DNA of 64,000 nt from positions 372,001 to 436,000 of the forward strand of contig JAOANU010000010.1 in assembly GCA_034387635.1 (NCBI GenBank), in the 5' to 3' direction. Each line of letters starts with the position of its first letter. Within the stretch, counting starts at the first letter, position 1. The notes below the pieces were generated by a model, which had not been told where the DNA came from, made no database searches, and saw only the letters and a program-made list of their open reading frames with translations. The translations under genes were made by a program, and so were the position numbers. Positions 33,860 through 45,744 of the stretch are shown piece after piece. Source of the stretch: Rhodosporidiobolus odoratus (Eukaryota; Basidiomycota; Microbotryomycetes; Sporidiobolales; Sporidiobolaceae).

Positions 33860-36800
33860 ATGGAGGTCTTCCTCGCCAGTGTCGCTCACGCGGCCACCGA
33901 ACTTGACGTCGTCGAAGCACTCGAGCGCGTCCTGCACCCACCCCACGGCTTATCCAGCGGTACGTGCTGTTCTTGTAGGACTTCTCTCTATGACGCTCAC
34001 TCTTACGCCCGCAGTTCCCGTCAACTTCTCCGTCAATGTCTTCACGAACCGCAATAAGAAAACTAATCGCCTTTCCACCAACGCCAATGTCACCATGGCC
34101 GACGCCTCTCTCGCTCAACGCTTCCTCGCCGAGTACGGACACCCTCGCAAGAGTCTCGTCATCAGGGGCAGGGCTCCCCTCTGCCTTCCAAGCAAAAGAG
34201 CCGCCGATCCAGCTCGCCTACAGCAGCTAAAGACGAATCCTTACGTCAGCCCGGCGACTGAGCGCAGCAGACAGGCGGAACTGGCACGTCTGAAGGAGCC
34301 AATCGCCATCACCAGCCTCGAATTTGGCCGTCTCGTGCAGGAACAGCCAGGAGGACTGTCCTTCAGCAGCGCCTACAAGCGCACTTTCTCCGGTGGCGCC
34401 CTCTCCTTCGACGCAGAAAAGCGCATACTCGTGATATCATGCGGCGACTTCGATCGACTAGTCCTTATTCCGCTCTACTCGATTTCTGCCTTGCAAGAGC
34501 CTCCGTTCTCCACGACTTCTCCTCCCCGGATCCTTCTGACCCTCAAACATGCACCAATCTACCTCTCCTCCGGCTCCCTAGTCTCTGCCTCCGGTTCGAG
34601 CCTCAACGACGAGTTGGACTTCGCCGCGCTCCTTTCCTACGTCACCCTGCAGAGCGGCAGCATTTTCCCAAAGCCAAAGCAGCGCCTGAGCGCACTGGAT
34701 GACGAGCACGGCCAAGTCGCACCCTACTGTCAGCACCACTTCATGCTGACCTTCCCCGGCTCGGCGGAGCTCGACCAGTTCAAGCATCGACGGTCGGACG
34801 CCTTTCGCCTTCCGAGGATCACTCAGATTCGCTTGAAGACGAAGCCATCGACTTTAGGCTCGGATTTGCGTCTGTTGGAGCTGAAGTTCAAGCGGCTCGA
34901 CATCAGGGTGGCTTTCCAGGTGCGCTGCTTTGGTTGTACCTTGCGCTCTCGTTTCTTCGCACGCAGCTTTTACTTCACCATGCCTCCTTTTACGCTGTCT
35001 CCGTCGCAAGACTATCAGCTGATACGCCACTTCGCAGCTGGAGCTCCTCGTGCGGAATGCCATCCTCACGCCAGATCAAGTCCTCGAGCTTTTGCCGAGC
35101 GTCACCGCTCTCGAAACGCAGGCGGGCCCCGATCAGGCGGAGCGCTGCCTCTCTCGTTTCGCGAGCCGCCTTGTCAAGGCGCTTGGTGAGCGGTGGGCCT
35201 CGGACGAAGGAGGCTGGTACGAAGAAGACGAGGACGACTACCTCTCGGCTGCGGCTTCGACCGCTCACCCTTTCAGCAGGCTTGACGGCAAGCAGACTGT
35301 CACGCCTTCGGCTTCTGTAGAGGAGCCGGTGGCCCTCCTCGAGCATCTGGCGAAAACGACGCCTCGCCTGTCCATAGCAGGCCTGGACGAAACGCTCCGC
35401 TTGCACTACGGCCGCCATGTCGTGTTGACCTCAACGTAGGTCATAAACGTTCCTCTGTTTTCTGTTTGCGGCCGATTCACGTTCTCCTGCAGCGGCGTGC
35501 GCCTAGAAGGACCTCTTCCCGACGAATCAAACGCCCTTCTCCGCCGCTTTCCTCAACATCTGCACCACTTCCTTCGGGTCTCGATCCGAGACGACGATAT
35601 GGAAAAGGTATCTCACAACCGCGACGTCGACGTCGAGCAATTCCTCAAGAGCCGCTTCCGTCCTTTCTTCGTACAAGGCCTGTCGATCGCTGGAAGGACG
35701 TTCGAGTTTTTGGGATTCTCGCAGTCTGCTCTGTACGTTTCTTGCTGATCCCTTTCTACCCGTCGATCAGGAGTGACACTTCCTGCTGCTTCCTGATTCA
35801 GCAAGGAGCACTCAACATGGTTCGTCGCGCCCTTTGTCGAAGGTGGCCGGACCGTGAGCGCCGGGTCAATCAGGAAGAGTTTGGGAGATTTCAGCAAAGG
35901 TAGCACTTCCTCCTCGCGCATGTGAGAACTCGCTGATGCCTTCTTGCTACACAGTCATCTATATACCCGCCCGCTACATGGCGCGTCTCGCTCAGAGCTT
36001 CACCGCGACCCAACCCGCGCTCGTCCTCATCCGTGACCAAATCAGGCAAATTCCCGACATTGAGTCCGACAGCGAATCATGCTTCACCGATGGCGTTGGT
36101 ACTATCTCAAGCGAGCTTGCAGACGAGATTGATAGGGTGTTGAAGGCGGCGAGGCCGGACAGGCAAAGGAAGAATAGGGTTAAATCAACTTGCTATCAGG
36201 TACGTCTGTGTTTGCTTCGTCCTGTCTCGTACGAGATTACTGAGCTAACCCCGGATTGTAGTTCCGACTCGGTGGCGCCAAAGGTACGGCCAATTGCGCG
36301 AACGAAAAGCGTCTTGGGCCCCCATTGACCTTCCTCCTTGACCCCCTCACCTTGCTCGTTGTTCGCCTTTTACAGGCATGCTCGTTATTGACCCCCTGCT
36401 CCGCGGCAAGGTCGTATGTCTGCGCCCGAGCCAGACAAAATACGCCTCGGAATCTCTCTCTCTAGACAGTGCGTCTTCTTTGTCTCCTGGCTGTTCACGA
36501 ATCAGTCTTCCACGATGTGCTGACGAACCGTCTTCGCCTAGTCGCGGGAACCTTCGAACGTCCTCTCGCCTGTTACCTCAACCGACCGCTCATCAAGATT
36601 CTGGAAGACCTCGGGGTGCAACAGTCAACACTCCTCGACCTTCAAGCCGAAGCCGTCACCGCGATCAACTGTGCCCGTTCTTCCCTGTCCGACGCAGGCA
36701 GAATGTTCGACCAAGTTGGACTAGGTACGACGAGTAGAGCGAGCTCGATGCTACACGCTCTTTCTCGGTACCTCGACAAACCGGCGGGTCAAGTCGATCC

Positions 36801-38778
36801 TTTCCTCAACGCGGCGGTGGACGTCGCCGTAGCTGTAGCGCTGCGAGGCCTCAAATTCAAGGCAAGAATTCCGGTCAAAGGCTCGTACACCCTGGTCGGT
36901 GTCGCGGATGAAGGTGTGTGGGCCGTCGCTCTTTGCCTTCCCCGTCTTTCATCTTGCGCCGTCTTTACGAGCTGACCGAAATGTGGTCTCTACCCACTCT
37001 TTCTGCAGACGGCTATCTACAGGAAGGCGAAATATACGCATGCATCAAACAGAAGGGCAAGAAAATGATCTACCTCAAGGGAGACGTGTGCATCTCCCGC
37101 TCTCCTTCGATCCACCCCGGAGATGTTCAGGTGCGTGGTTTTCGGTTCCTCTCGTGCGAACGACTGATCATGAATCACTTTGCATATAGGTAGTACGCGC
37201 CGTGGGCGCTCTTCCGCTCGGCGTTGCGCCTCGTCTTCGCGCCCTGCACAACTGTGTCGTGTTTTCGACCAGAGGTACAACGACCCCCTTGATTCCAGCG
37301 CTCTCTGATTTCTGACTTGCTCTTTCGCCTCCCTCAGGGGCAAGGGCGCTACCGAGCTGTCTGGGCGGTGAGCTTTCGAGTCCTCCTTTATTTTCGAGTC
37401 TCTCCATCGAATCCCAGAACTCGTTCTTTACGGCCCGTCGAGGGAGGTTTTTTGTCGAGCCTCCGCCTCACTCATATTCTTCTGCGTGTGACAGGTGGCG
37501 ATCTCGATGGGGACCTGCACGTCTTTCTCCCTCATTCTCCTTATCCATGCTAAACTATACCACCGAGCCCGTGTCTGACTATATGGAGGCGACGCACCAG
37601 ATACTCTTGCATCACACTCGAAAGCCTCATGCCGACACGCACTGCGGAGCCCGCTGCCTACCCTCCGCCTCAGATGAAGAAGACGCTTTACCCGGCGACA
37701 ATCGAAGACGGTGTCGACTTCTTCCTCGAATGCGCGCCTACACTCCTCGCCCTGCCCTTGCTACGAGCTGACAAGCTCTCGTCTGACCATGCTAGATATT
37801 CTCGCCGACATCATGGGTACGGTCGCCAATCGACACTTGCAGCTGGCAGACTACTACCTCGAAGGTTCTCTCCATCCCAACTGCCTCACGCTAGCTGATT
37901 TACAGTGCGCCATAACAAGCTCCGGTCGTCACGATGACTACCTAACGCTTCTCCGCCTCCAGCTCGACCGCAGTCGATTACCCCAAGACCGGTCAGCCCG
38001 TCCGGATCAAGTCCCTGCCCATTACGCCGTCGAAGCTCAAGCCGAACTTCATGGCTGGCGAGTATTGGGCACACCAGAAGGGAAGTGAAAAAAGGTTTTA
38101 CACCAGGTGCTTTTCAATCTTTCTTTTTCCCTACAGTCTGCTCATGTGTGCTGGACATTGCTGCCAGACTTGACTAATCTCGATGTCCCTTCATACCCCA
38201 CCAGCGACAAAGCTCTCGGTCAACTCTTCCGCGCCATCCCACTCAAGGACACTCAGCCGAAACCATGGCAGCACGACGACGATACCCTCGACCCCTCCCG
38301 AACCATCACCACCGCTCTGGCTGCCGCCTCTCTCTGCTCTTCTTCCCTCCCTCAGCTGCCTACCAAGTCTCCCTCAAAGCTCAAGCAAGAAATGCGCCAC
38401 CTCCTCGTCGCCTTCATCCCCGAAATCGGGTACATCGCCTCGACTCACACCCTTTCCAAGCGGCCGGACCGCTACCTCTCCGACGTCGAGGTCTATCTCT
38501 CTGCCATCGCCGCTCCTGCCAAACAACCTCGACAGCGTCAAGATCTGGTAGCTCGACTTCAGCTCGCTACGAGCGAGTTGTTTGATCGATTTTGCGATGA
38601 GATCTCGGGCTGGTATGGGGAGGAAGAACTCGAACTAGAGGAGCAGGTCAAGAGAGCTTGGGCTGCGTGGCAGGTTGCGCTCGAAGCGGGTGAGGAGTAT
38701 GGCGTCAAGACCTTTGGGTTTTTGTCACTTCAGTTGCTCCTCGATGGCATGAAAAGGCTCGAGGGAGAAGAGGATTGA
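33860..38778 (+). CDS. Eukaryotic cellular RNA-dependent RNA polymerase 1 (RNA silencing)
   Basis: Cell-encoded RdRP of the QDE-1/Rdp1/RDR family, making double-stranded RNA for Dicer. Seventeen exons: 33860-33959, 34015-34919, 35038-35435, 35493-35732, 35802-35899, 35955-36199, 36262-36283, 36376-36468, 36542-36913, 37009-37130, 37190-37274, 37338-37367, 37495-37516, 37601-37731, 37796-37904, 37963-38106, 38205-38778; every phase closes, 1229 residues. The start MEVFLASVAHAATELDVVEA resembles the RRM-like N-domain of plant/fungal RdRPs. Core motifs: GRTFEFLGFSQSAL, TDGVGTISSELADEI, FRLGGAKGMLVIDP, GEIYACI, and the catalytic GGGDLDGDLY with its three Asp, then EPAAYPPP, NRHLQLADYY and AVDYPKTGQP. 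Introns 37517-37600 and 37732-37795 must use GC donors. One exon is only 22 nt. Confidence 0.93.
37517..37600 (+). other. Candidate GC-AG intron immediately after the RdRP 1 catalytic motif
   Basis: The donor reads CT|GCACGT instead of the GTACGT common in this window, the branch is GTCTGAC and the acceptor CACCAG. Using GC at 37517 gives DLDGDLYSCITLESLMP, aligning gap-free with DCDGDVYDIITIAELIP of RdRP 2. The only nearby GT (37521) puts the conserved downstream text out of frame. Confidence 0.8.
37732..37795 (+). other. Second candidate GC-AG intron in RdRP 1
   Basis: 64 nt with donor T|GCGCGCC (GT to GC at position +2 of the common GTGCGC), branch CTGAC and acceptor GCTAG. It joins VDFFLE to YILADIMGTVANRHL, the expected family text. 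No GT donor lies at the exon end. Confidence 0.78.
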
Positions 38779-39115
38779 AAGCCGACGGTTGATTGAGCGC
38801 ATGTATGTTCTGTAGATAGGTCCCCTCTCGTGCAGGATGACGATCTGTGCCGTACACAAACTTGCCGACATCATTTCGTCGTTTCAGCTGAGAAGGTCAT
38901 ACCTCAAGATAGAATAAGTTGATGTACACAATGCAGGCTTGACACAAGTACGACAAGGCTATATGATCTAAAGATGCTCGCATAAGCACGCGGCGGGTAA
39001 CTAGACAACCCAAAGCGAGTCTATCCAAACTGCTTCCCTCTCGCCTTGACAGTCTCGTCCCCCGATCCATCCTCCGTAGAGCCCGCCGTTCCTATACCTA
39101 CCGCCTCTGAGCGCC
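38779..39115. other. Convergent 3' intergenic region
   Basis: Lies between the ends of RdRP 1 and MCT-like transporter 1. No gene; probably the 3' untranslated regions of both. Confidence 0.5.
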
Positions 39116-41631
39116 TCAAACCCACGGCGTCCCCCTCCTCTTGCTAACCGTAAACCTCGCCAACGCAATAAGCGCAACCCCAAGCAATACCACAACTCCA
39201 CTGTAGATCGCCGCGCCGGTGAACCCGCTCTGACCAGGGTGAAGGGAAATGATGTAGCCGGCTATGGGGGTACCCTACAAGACGCGAGAAGGTCAGTGGG
39301 GGTGATTGAAGGGGGGACGACAAGGGGAAGCGTACGGTCAAAGCGGTGATAGATTGGGCGAGGAAGGACATGGCGAGACGGATACCGATAGTATCCATGC
39401 GGTCGGTCAGAGCGGCGACGGAGCTGCAGTGTAGCGATATAGTGTGGGGCAATAGGCGAAGAGAGGCAAGAGTGAAGCAGTTTGAAGTTAGCTTCGCTGA
39501 TAGCTCAGGAGGACTCGAGAGAGAGAGAGCAGGAACGTGCGCAGGAAGCATTGAGACGAAAGACCCTTGGAAGAATCCGTAGCACAGGGACCACACGACT
39601 ACTCCGGCGGCGTTCTTCATGGCGGGGATCCAGCAGAAGAGGAGGATGCCTGAGACTGAGGTGAAGGGGACGAGAATGGTGAGGGGACCGTACTTGTCCG
39701 CGAAGTACTGCTCGAGCGAGGAACATGAGGTTGAAGGAGAGGGCCGGAGAGGGCAGAGGAGCAAGAGGCTCGAAGGTCAGCCATGCCTGAGATGATATCG
39801 CCGATAGGAAGGAAACGCACATTGGGGATGGTGCGGCCGAAGAGACTGGCAGCATTGAGTATGGAGAGCGAGTAAAAGGCGATGTTACTGCTAACGCCGT
39901 TGAAAAGAGCGTATTCTTCGCTGTAGACTACGTGATGGCAGAGTTGGCAAAGTCAGCTCAGCTCAAAGGAGGGTACCTTTGAGATGTGGCGTACAAAGAG
40001 GAGTGTAGAGCCCAAGCCAAACGATGGTGGCGCCAACGACGTAAAGGGTAAACCCTGCGTCGCCCTTGAACACGGCAAAGTCGACGATTTTGCCGGACGT
40101 GCGAGGGGGAAGACGGGCGCGGATAGTGCAGCAGGCGAAGGCGAGCAGGCCGAGGTTGATAAAGCCGACTGCAGGAGCGGATCTCCCTGTGAGCAAGCTG
40201 AGACGGAGGGAACAGGAAAACGCAGGACTGACTTGTTCGGAAGGTCCAGGTCCACCCGATCGTATGCAGAAGCTTGTTGATGAGCGACGGGTACATGACG
40301 CCGCCCAGGGAGGAGCCGGTGGCGAGGAAGCCGAGGGCGAGCATGCGCTTCTTCTTGAACCAGTGAGAGACTGCTGAACATGCCGGCAAGAACATGAGGC
40401 CGCTTGCGAGCTGCGATCAGAAAGGATGGGTAAGCAGTCAATCGGATCATAAACACAGAGAGGGACGTACACCACACGCGAGACCTTGTGAGAGGAAGAT
40501 TTGCCAGTATGTCGTAGCGTTGGCCAGACCGAAGAGACTGGAGACAGAGACTGCTTAGGACCGGGATCGTCGAGTTTAAGAGGAAACTACGCACCCTGCA
40601 GTATAGAAGACCAGCCCGGCCACTAGCAAGTACCGCACGTAGCCTGCGTCGAAGGCCTTCCCACTCAGCAGTCCGAAGAAGAGGTTGGCGAACAGCTGGA
40701 AGGCGCCAATCCATGCTATGCTACTTGAGCTATTGCAGTAAGGGAAAGGGGAGTCAGCAGGGTTCAGAGGAGCTGGGGCGGATTTGGAAGCCCCCGAGTT
40801 TGAGCGCTCAAGAAGGAACGGGGCAGAAAATGACAATGAAGGCTTACTCGTATGCGGCTAACCGCTCGCCCGACGCATACGACAGCAAGACACCGAAAGA
40901 GTTAGGATAGCTGTGGCAGTGAGGGCGTGTCAGAGGCTGTCTTTGCGATACTGCCTTTGCCGAGAGGGGAAAAATCAAACTCACCCCCAAGCTGTGAAGC
41001 TGACAGCCCATGCACCGCCAACGACTCTGTGCGAGAGGAGGAGGAAGTGTCAGCAAGAGTACTGGGGCACAAGAGCCGATAGCGGTGGGTGAAAAGAAGC
41101 GCAGTGCAAGGTGAAAGAGGAAAGTGGACAACCAACGCACAGCCAGGCCTGCAATCCTCCATCCGGGTATTCATCCACTGCTCCTGCCGCTGTTGCTGCT
41201 TCCGATGCCGGCGTGTGTCCGTCCTGGCCCACTCCGCCCTTTTCCGGATCGCTTCCCCGTCCAGCTTCTTCCGCAGCCCTCTTTCCCTCCTTCCTTTCCC
41301 GCTCGACCTGGTCCGTCGACTCGTAATTTGACGGCGGCAGATATTGCTCGAGGTGCTGATGGTGTGCAGGAGGAAGATGCGAATGAGGGAGGTGGAGGTG
41401 GTGGGTATGGTGGTGATTTTCGTCGAGCACCTTGTCGCCTTCCGATACCTCGGCCTTCTTCCCCTCTGCCCCCGCTAGCGTCGCATCCAGTCCCAGCGCT
41501 GGCAGGTCAACAAGGGTTGGTGAGCGCGATACGGCTGCTGAAGGCGTGGGCGAGATGACCGGCGTGTGGCCGCTTCCGCTGATATCGCTGCCACTAGTCG
41601 AGGTTGGCGAGTGGTCGGCTGGAGAAGTCAT
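39116..41631 (-). CDS. MCT-like major facilitator superfamily transporter 1
   Basis: Fungal relative of monocarboxylate transporters (Mch family), an integral membrane carrier with twelve predicted helices. The start at 41631 is followed by a long hydrophilic N-terminus with a striking His-rich run (about 41415-41335) and then the MCT entry motif DEYPDGGLQAWLCV. Spliced blocks continue as YPNSFGVLLSYA, IAWIGAFQLFANLFFGLLSG, GLMFLPACSAVSHWFKKKRM, LGFLATGSSLGGVMYPSLIN, KYGPLTILVPFTSVSGILLF, GTPIAGYII, ending RRGTPWV at 39116. About nine introns; not every boundary was fixed. The substrate cannot be read from sequence. A second copy of the family lies directly upstream on the same strand. Confidence 0.85.
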
Positions 41632-42502
41632 CGAAGCGCGAGTCTAGCGTGGTGCGCATCGGGAAGCAGCAAGGCAGAGGACTGTTCAATAAGCAGGCTT
41701 TTGCCTCGGAGAGCTGCCTAGCCGCGCTTGGTATGATTGTGCCGCCGACCGGCCGTGGAGGGAAACTGGAGAGCGGGGGAGACTTGAGCGGGGTCGACGC
41801 AGCAGTGCGCGGCTGAAAAAGACGTCGACTGGTGGCATACGTTGCGACCTTGCGTGTACGTCCGTTTCCGTCTTGCTGGGGTCGTCGATGAGCGTCGAGA
41901 CGGAGGCGGGAGTCGGAGGGAGTTATCGGGTGATCGGCGGCTACGAGGATGCACGGAGTCTGAGCGGTAGGGGCGACGAGTACTACAGCGCCAGAGCTGC
42001 TTGTAATGTGCGCACACCGACGGCATTGCACGGTGAGATCGACTGATGCGAGTTGTCGCAAAGACGCGTATTACGCCAGGCCGGAGAACTGCTAGCGACG
42101 AGTCTCCCGCGCTAGAAGTGACCAGACTGACGTCGTGGGGCTGCGTCAGTATCATGTGTTCATCTTGGTGCGAAGGATGAGTATGAACGGGAAGAGGGGA
42201 GTGGAAAAGTAAAGAAGGGAAAGAAAGAAACGGGCAGCCGGTGGCATGCTTGACTGCCTGCGAAGTCGTTACAGAGCAAGCAGCAAGCCTTCTTCGGCAC
42301 TTGTTAGCGCCACGCTGGCGTAAGCAACGAGCTGCCGCTCGGCGGAAAATCAAGCGTTCGCAACTGGAGAAAGGTTGATACAGTTGAATGAGTTTGCAGT
42401 GTGCAGCCTCAGCCTGTTCACGAAGCTTGGTCTTAAAACACCACATAGTACATGGAGTCACCCTTGCTAGTAGAAGCCCGAATAAGCGCTGCGAGATCTC
42501 CT
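41632..42502. other. Intergenic between the two MCT-like genes
   Basis: 870 bases separate the downstream gene's start from the upstream gene's stop. No gene recognised; it holds the promoter of transporter 1. Confidence 0.5.
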
Positions 42503-44995
42503 TTACACCCACTTCGTTCCCCTCTCCCTAGAATTAGACCGCCACGACGCCGCATTGAAGCAGCTCCCGACCAGCACGATCACGCCGGAGAAGATTGACG
42601 CGCCCACATAAGACCCGTTCTGACTCGAGATGATGGCGCCTGTTATTGGTGTACCCTTCAGGGAGAGGAAGAAGAGGGGTGAGTAGAAAAGCAGGATGAG
42701 GGGCAGGAAGATACACACGGTGAGACCGGCGACGGAGATGACGAGGAACATGACCGCGGTACGATGTCCAACCTGGGGCCAGGGAAGTTGCGCAGGCAGT
42801 GCGAAGAGACAGGCGAGGTCAGCCATGCCAAGAGCAGAGGCTCGAAAGGAAAAATCAGCCCTACCTGTGTCATATCCGTACACATAGACGACACCCCGGC
42901 TGGCATCATCGAGACGTCTATCACACCAAAGTGGGAATAATCAAAGCGTCAGCGAACACAGTTTCGACGCCCTCGCCGGTGAGCATGTTTCGTCAAGACC
43001 CCCTAGCGACTTGTCTACCTTGTCTTCACATTGAACTTGACTGGGCACATTCACGAGAGTAAAAGGAATGGGGGCTCACAGGCGCCTGATGCAAAGCCGA
43101 ATAGTACGCAGAACGCAATCTAATCGAGATTGAAGAACAGCGCAATTCAGGAAGGTCAGTGGGTGAGTATTGTCGGGCAGTTCACTGCTGCACCCAATGC
43201 CCGCTCACTCGGCTGCAACGGAGAGAAAGACAACGCACCAGTCCTCCACTAGTCTTACAAGCCGGTATAAACACAAAGATAAGAACGCCGGAAAGGAAGC
43301 AGTTGGGGGTGAGAATGGTCAGGGGACCGTAGGTATCCGCGAGCCAGTTTGGAATGACCCGGCCGAAGATGGAAGCGGCGTTAAGGATGGTGAGGGAGTA
43401 GTCGGTGAGGGAGGAGGGGACTCCGTGAGCGAGGGCGTCTGCAAAGTCGCGATTGAGAAGGTCAGTCGAGCGGGAGTTTGGAATAGGCCTGCCTGGGCTG
43501 GCTAGGGAGGGACGTACAGTCTTGTATGTAGAAGTAGGGCATATATAGCCCGAGCTGTTTCCCGCACATCGAAGCAGGTCAGCTATGCTGCTCGGGGCCG
43601 CCAAGTCGAGGAAGCGAAAAGACACGCCATAATGATTGTTTCTCCCAGCACGAACAGCAAGAAGGACCGCTCCTTCAAAGGGCTCATATCGAAGATTTGC
43701 GTTGCCTTGGGTAAAGGTCGGGGCGGTAAGCGGGAGTTGACGAGGACCAGGGCGATTCCGACCAGCCCAATGGTGATAAAAGCAGCCGCCCTAACGGCCC
43801 AACCATAACCGACTTTGTCGAAGAGCTGGTTGAGCATAGCAGGGTATATCATGCCTGTGATTTCGCCAGAGAGGCGAAGGGAAGGACATGATGGCAATTT
43901 AAGGAGTGGAAGAAGAAGAGCGAAATCAGCAGGGTTGTAATAACCCTTCCCGGCTCGCATTCTGGCTGTAGCCTTCTGTCGTGCTGTATGAACGAGATCA
44001 AACGTACCTCCAAACGAGCTGCCTGTGGCCAAGACCCCAAGTGCCGTCGCTCGCCGCTTCTTGAACCAATGCGAGACGGATGAAGCAGCGGGGACAAAGG
44101 CTATACCAGCTGCGAGACCGCAAGCTAAGCCTTGTCCGAGGAGGATCTGGTAGTATTTGGACGCTTCAGAAAGGCCGAAGAGGCTGGGCAGGGGAGGAGA
44201 GGAGGAAAAGGTCAGCGGATGTCGACGGCACGGCACGGAAGGGTGCTGGGAAATATGTGAAGGTATTCTGTGGGCGTGGGGCAGAGAGAGAGGTGATAGA
44301 TGGAGGCTCACCCAGCAGTGTATATACACAAGGAAGTGAACAAAAGATACTTGATGCCACCCGCGTCGAAGACCTTGCCCGAAATGACAGCGCAGGCGAG
44401 GACGAGGCAAAGCTGCAAGGAACCGATCCAGCTTATAGAAGAGTGAGAGAATTGTGAGAGCTGATGACTGCCGTAGTAGGTCTGGAAGACGCCATAGGCA
44501 TTGGTGAAGCTGAAAAGAAGAGGAAAAAACACGAGGTCAGAAGGCTGAAGTCCATGTCCAGCCACAGAGAGGACTTCGACCTCCAACCTCGAACGAGACA
44601 AGCGTACCCCCAAGACGTGAAGGAGATGCACCACGCCCCTGCAACGACGCTGTGAAAAGCAAGCAGCTATTGTCAGCTAGATATTCTTTTCCTTCCGAAG
44701 GAAGATGTGGAGACCACACTCAGATGACGCACCTCCAAGCTCGCAGACCACCGTCCGGGTATTCGAGATCAGCTGCTCCGTTCGCAGAGTCGTCTGGCGC
44801 CTCCTTTTCGGCGTCGATGCTGACCACTGCTTTTTCTTCATCTCCGTCCAGGGATTCCATTGTTTCCGCTACCCCTGCTGGACCGGCGCAGCTCGCGGGA
44901 CGACTGTGAGACGCTCTTGAAATGTCGTTCTTAGGCGGTAATTGCTCAGTCTGGTGGAAAGGTGTGGGCGCGTCGTCGGCGGCGGAGGAGGACAT
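42503..44995 (-). CDS. MCT-like major facilitator superfamily transporter 2
   Basis: Paralogue of the neighbouring gene. The preferred start is ATG 44995 (MSSSAADDAPTPF); an in-frame Met at 45088 is possible. After a hydrophilic leader comes LEYPDGGLRAWRCV, then FTNAYGVFQTYYGSHQLSQF, SWIGSLQLCLVLACAVISGK, GIAFVPAASSVSHWFKKRRA, LGVLATGSSFGG, ILNAASIFGRVIPNWLADTY, GPLTILTPNCFLSGVLIF, TPITGAII and the end ERGTKWV. Same topology and intron style as transporter 1, with shared signatures SVSHWFKK and GVLATGSSxGG, indicating a local duplication. Substrate unknown. Confidence 0.85.
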
Positions 44996-45744
44996 GAAGG
45001 AGACCGAGGGCGTCGGCTTCCGTCGGAGGGCCAACGTGGGTAGACAGTGGCGCGCTCCAACTCGTCTGCAGAGAGTCGGCGAGTTCACTGCTGGCTGTGC
45101 GTGTGAGGCTGGTGGAAAAGCCTGCCCCGCTTCCGGCGCACGTCGCGAGCCGCGGCCCGCCTCGGCAAGTCTAATTTCACCGCCATCTATATTTACCCTG
45201 ATTACAACTTGACCAGTCGGCTTGCGATTGATTATGTTTGGTCAAATCACCGCGTCTCCGATAACTGGATATGGCGTTTTCGACCTTGGCCATCTCTCGC
45301 AAGTCTCGCAGGCTCCTTCAGCTACAGCAACGCGTTCAATCATACTTGCGAGAGACTTCACAAGTGCTGTAGGCCTCGTCATCGCGTCTCGCTCGACACG
45401 GACCTTCTCTCGCTTGTTCCTCGACTCGCGCTCTCACGCTCCACTGTTGCTATACGCTTGTCGACTCGTCATACGAGCCTGAAGTACTGCTGACTGCCTA
45501 CGTCCATGCCTCCACAAGCTCGCCTCATCTTTGTCCTTTCCGCCTCCCGCCAATTATTACCCCTGAGCCCCACTTCCCCCGGCGAAAGACCGCCTCCATC
45601 AGCTCTCCCAGCCGTAGATGTCCAGGGAGACTTCTCGCTCTTGCCTGCCGGCGGGCTACGCGTCGGTGGAATGAGCATCAGGGTTGAGAGGGGAACACAG
45701 GTCGAGAGGATCGAGGGCGTGATGGAGAGAGGGGCTTGAGTTGG
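44996..45744. other. Divergent region, possible 5' exon of the next gene
   Basis: An open frame 45506-45739 begins MPPQARLIFVLSASRQLLPL and may be a 5' exon of the unknown gene at 45745, but its frame ends in a TGA and I found no convincing splice to join them. Confidence 0.35.

Noticed and set aside
33681..33860. Upstream Met at 33681 in frame with RdRP 1 exon 2
   Set aside because: The spliced start at 33860 gives the family N-terminus MEVFLASVAHAATE; the read-through text does not resemble an RdRP.
37495..37800. RdRP 1 as a pseudogene frameshifted next to its active site
   Set aside because: Two GC-AG introns restore the frame exactly and the downstream family blocks are intact to the stop.
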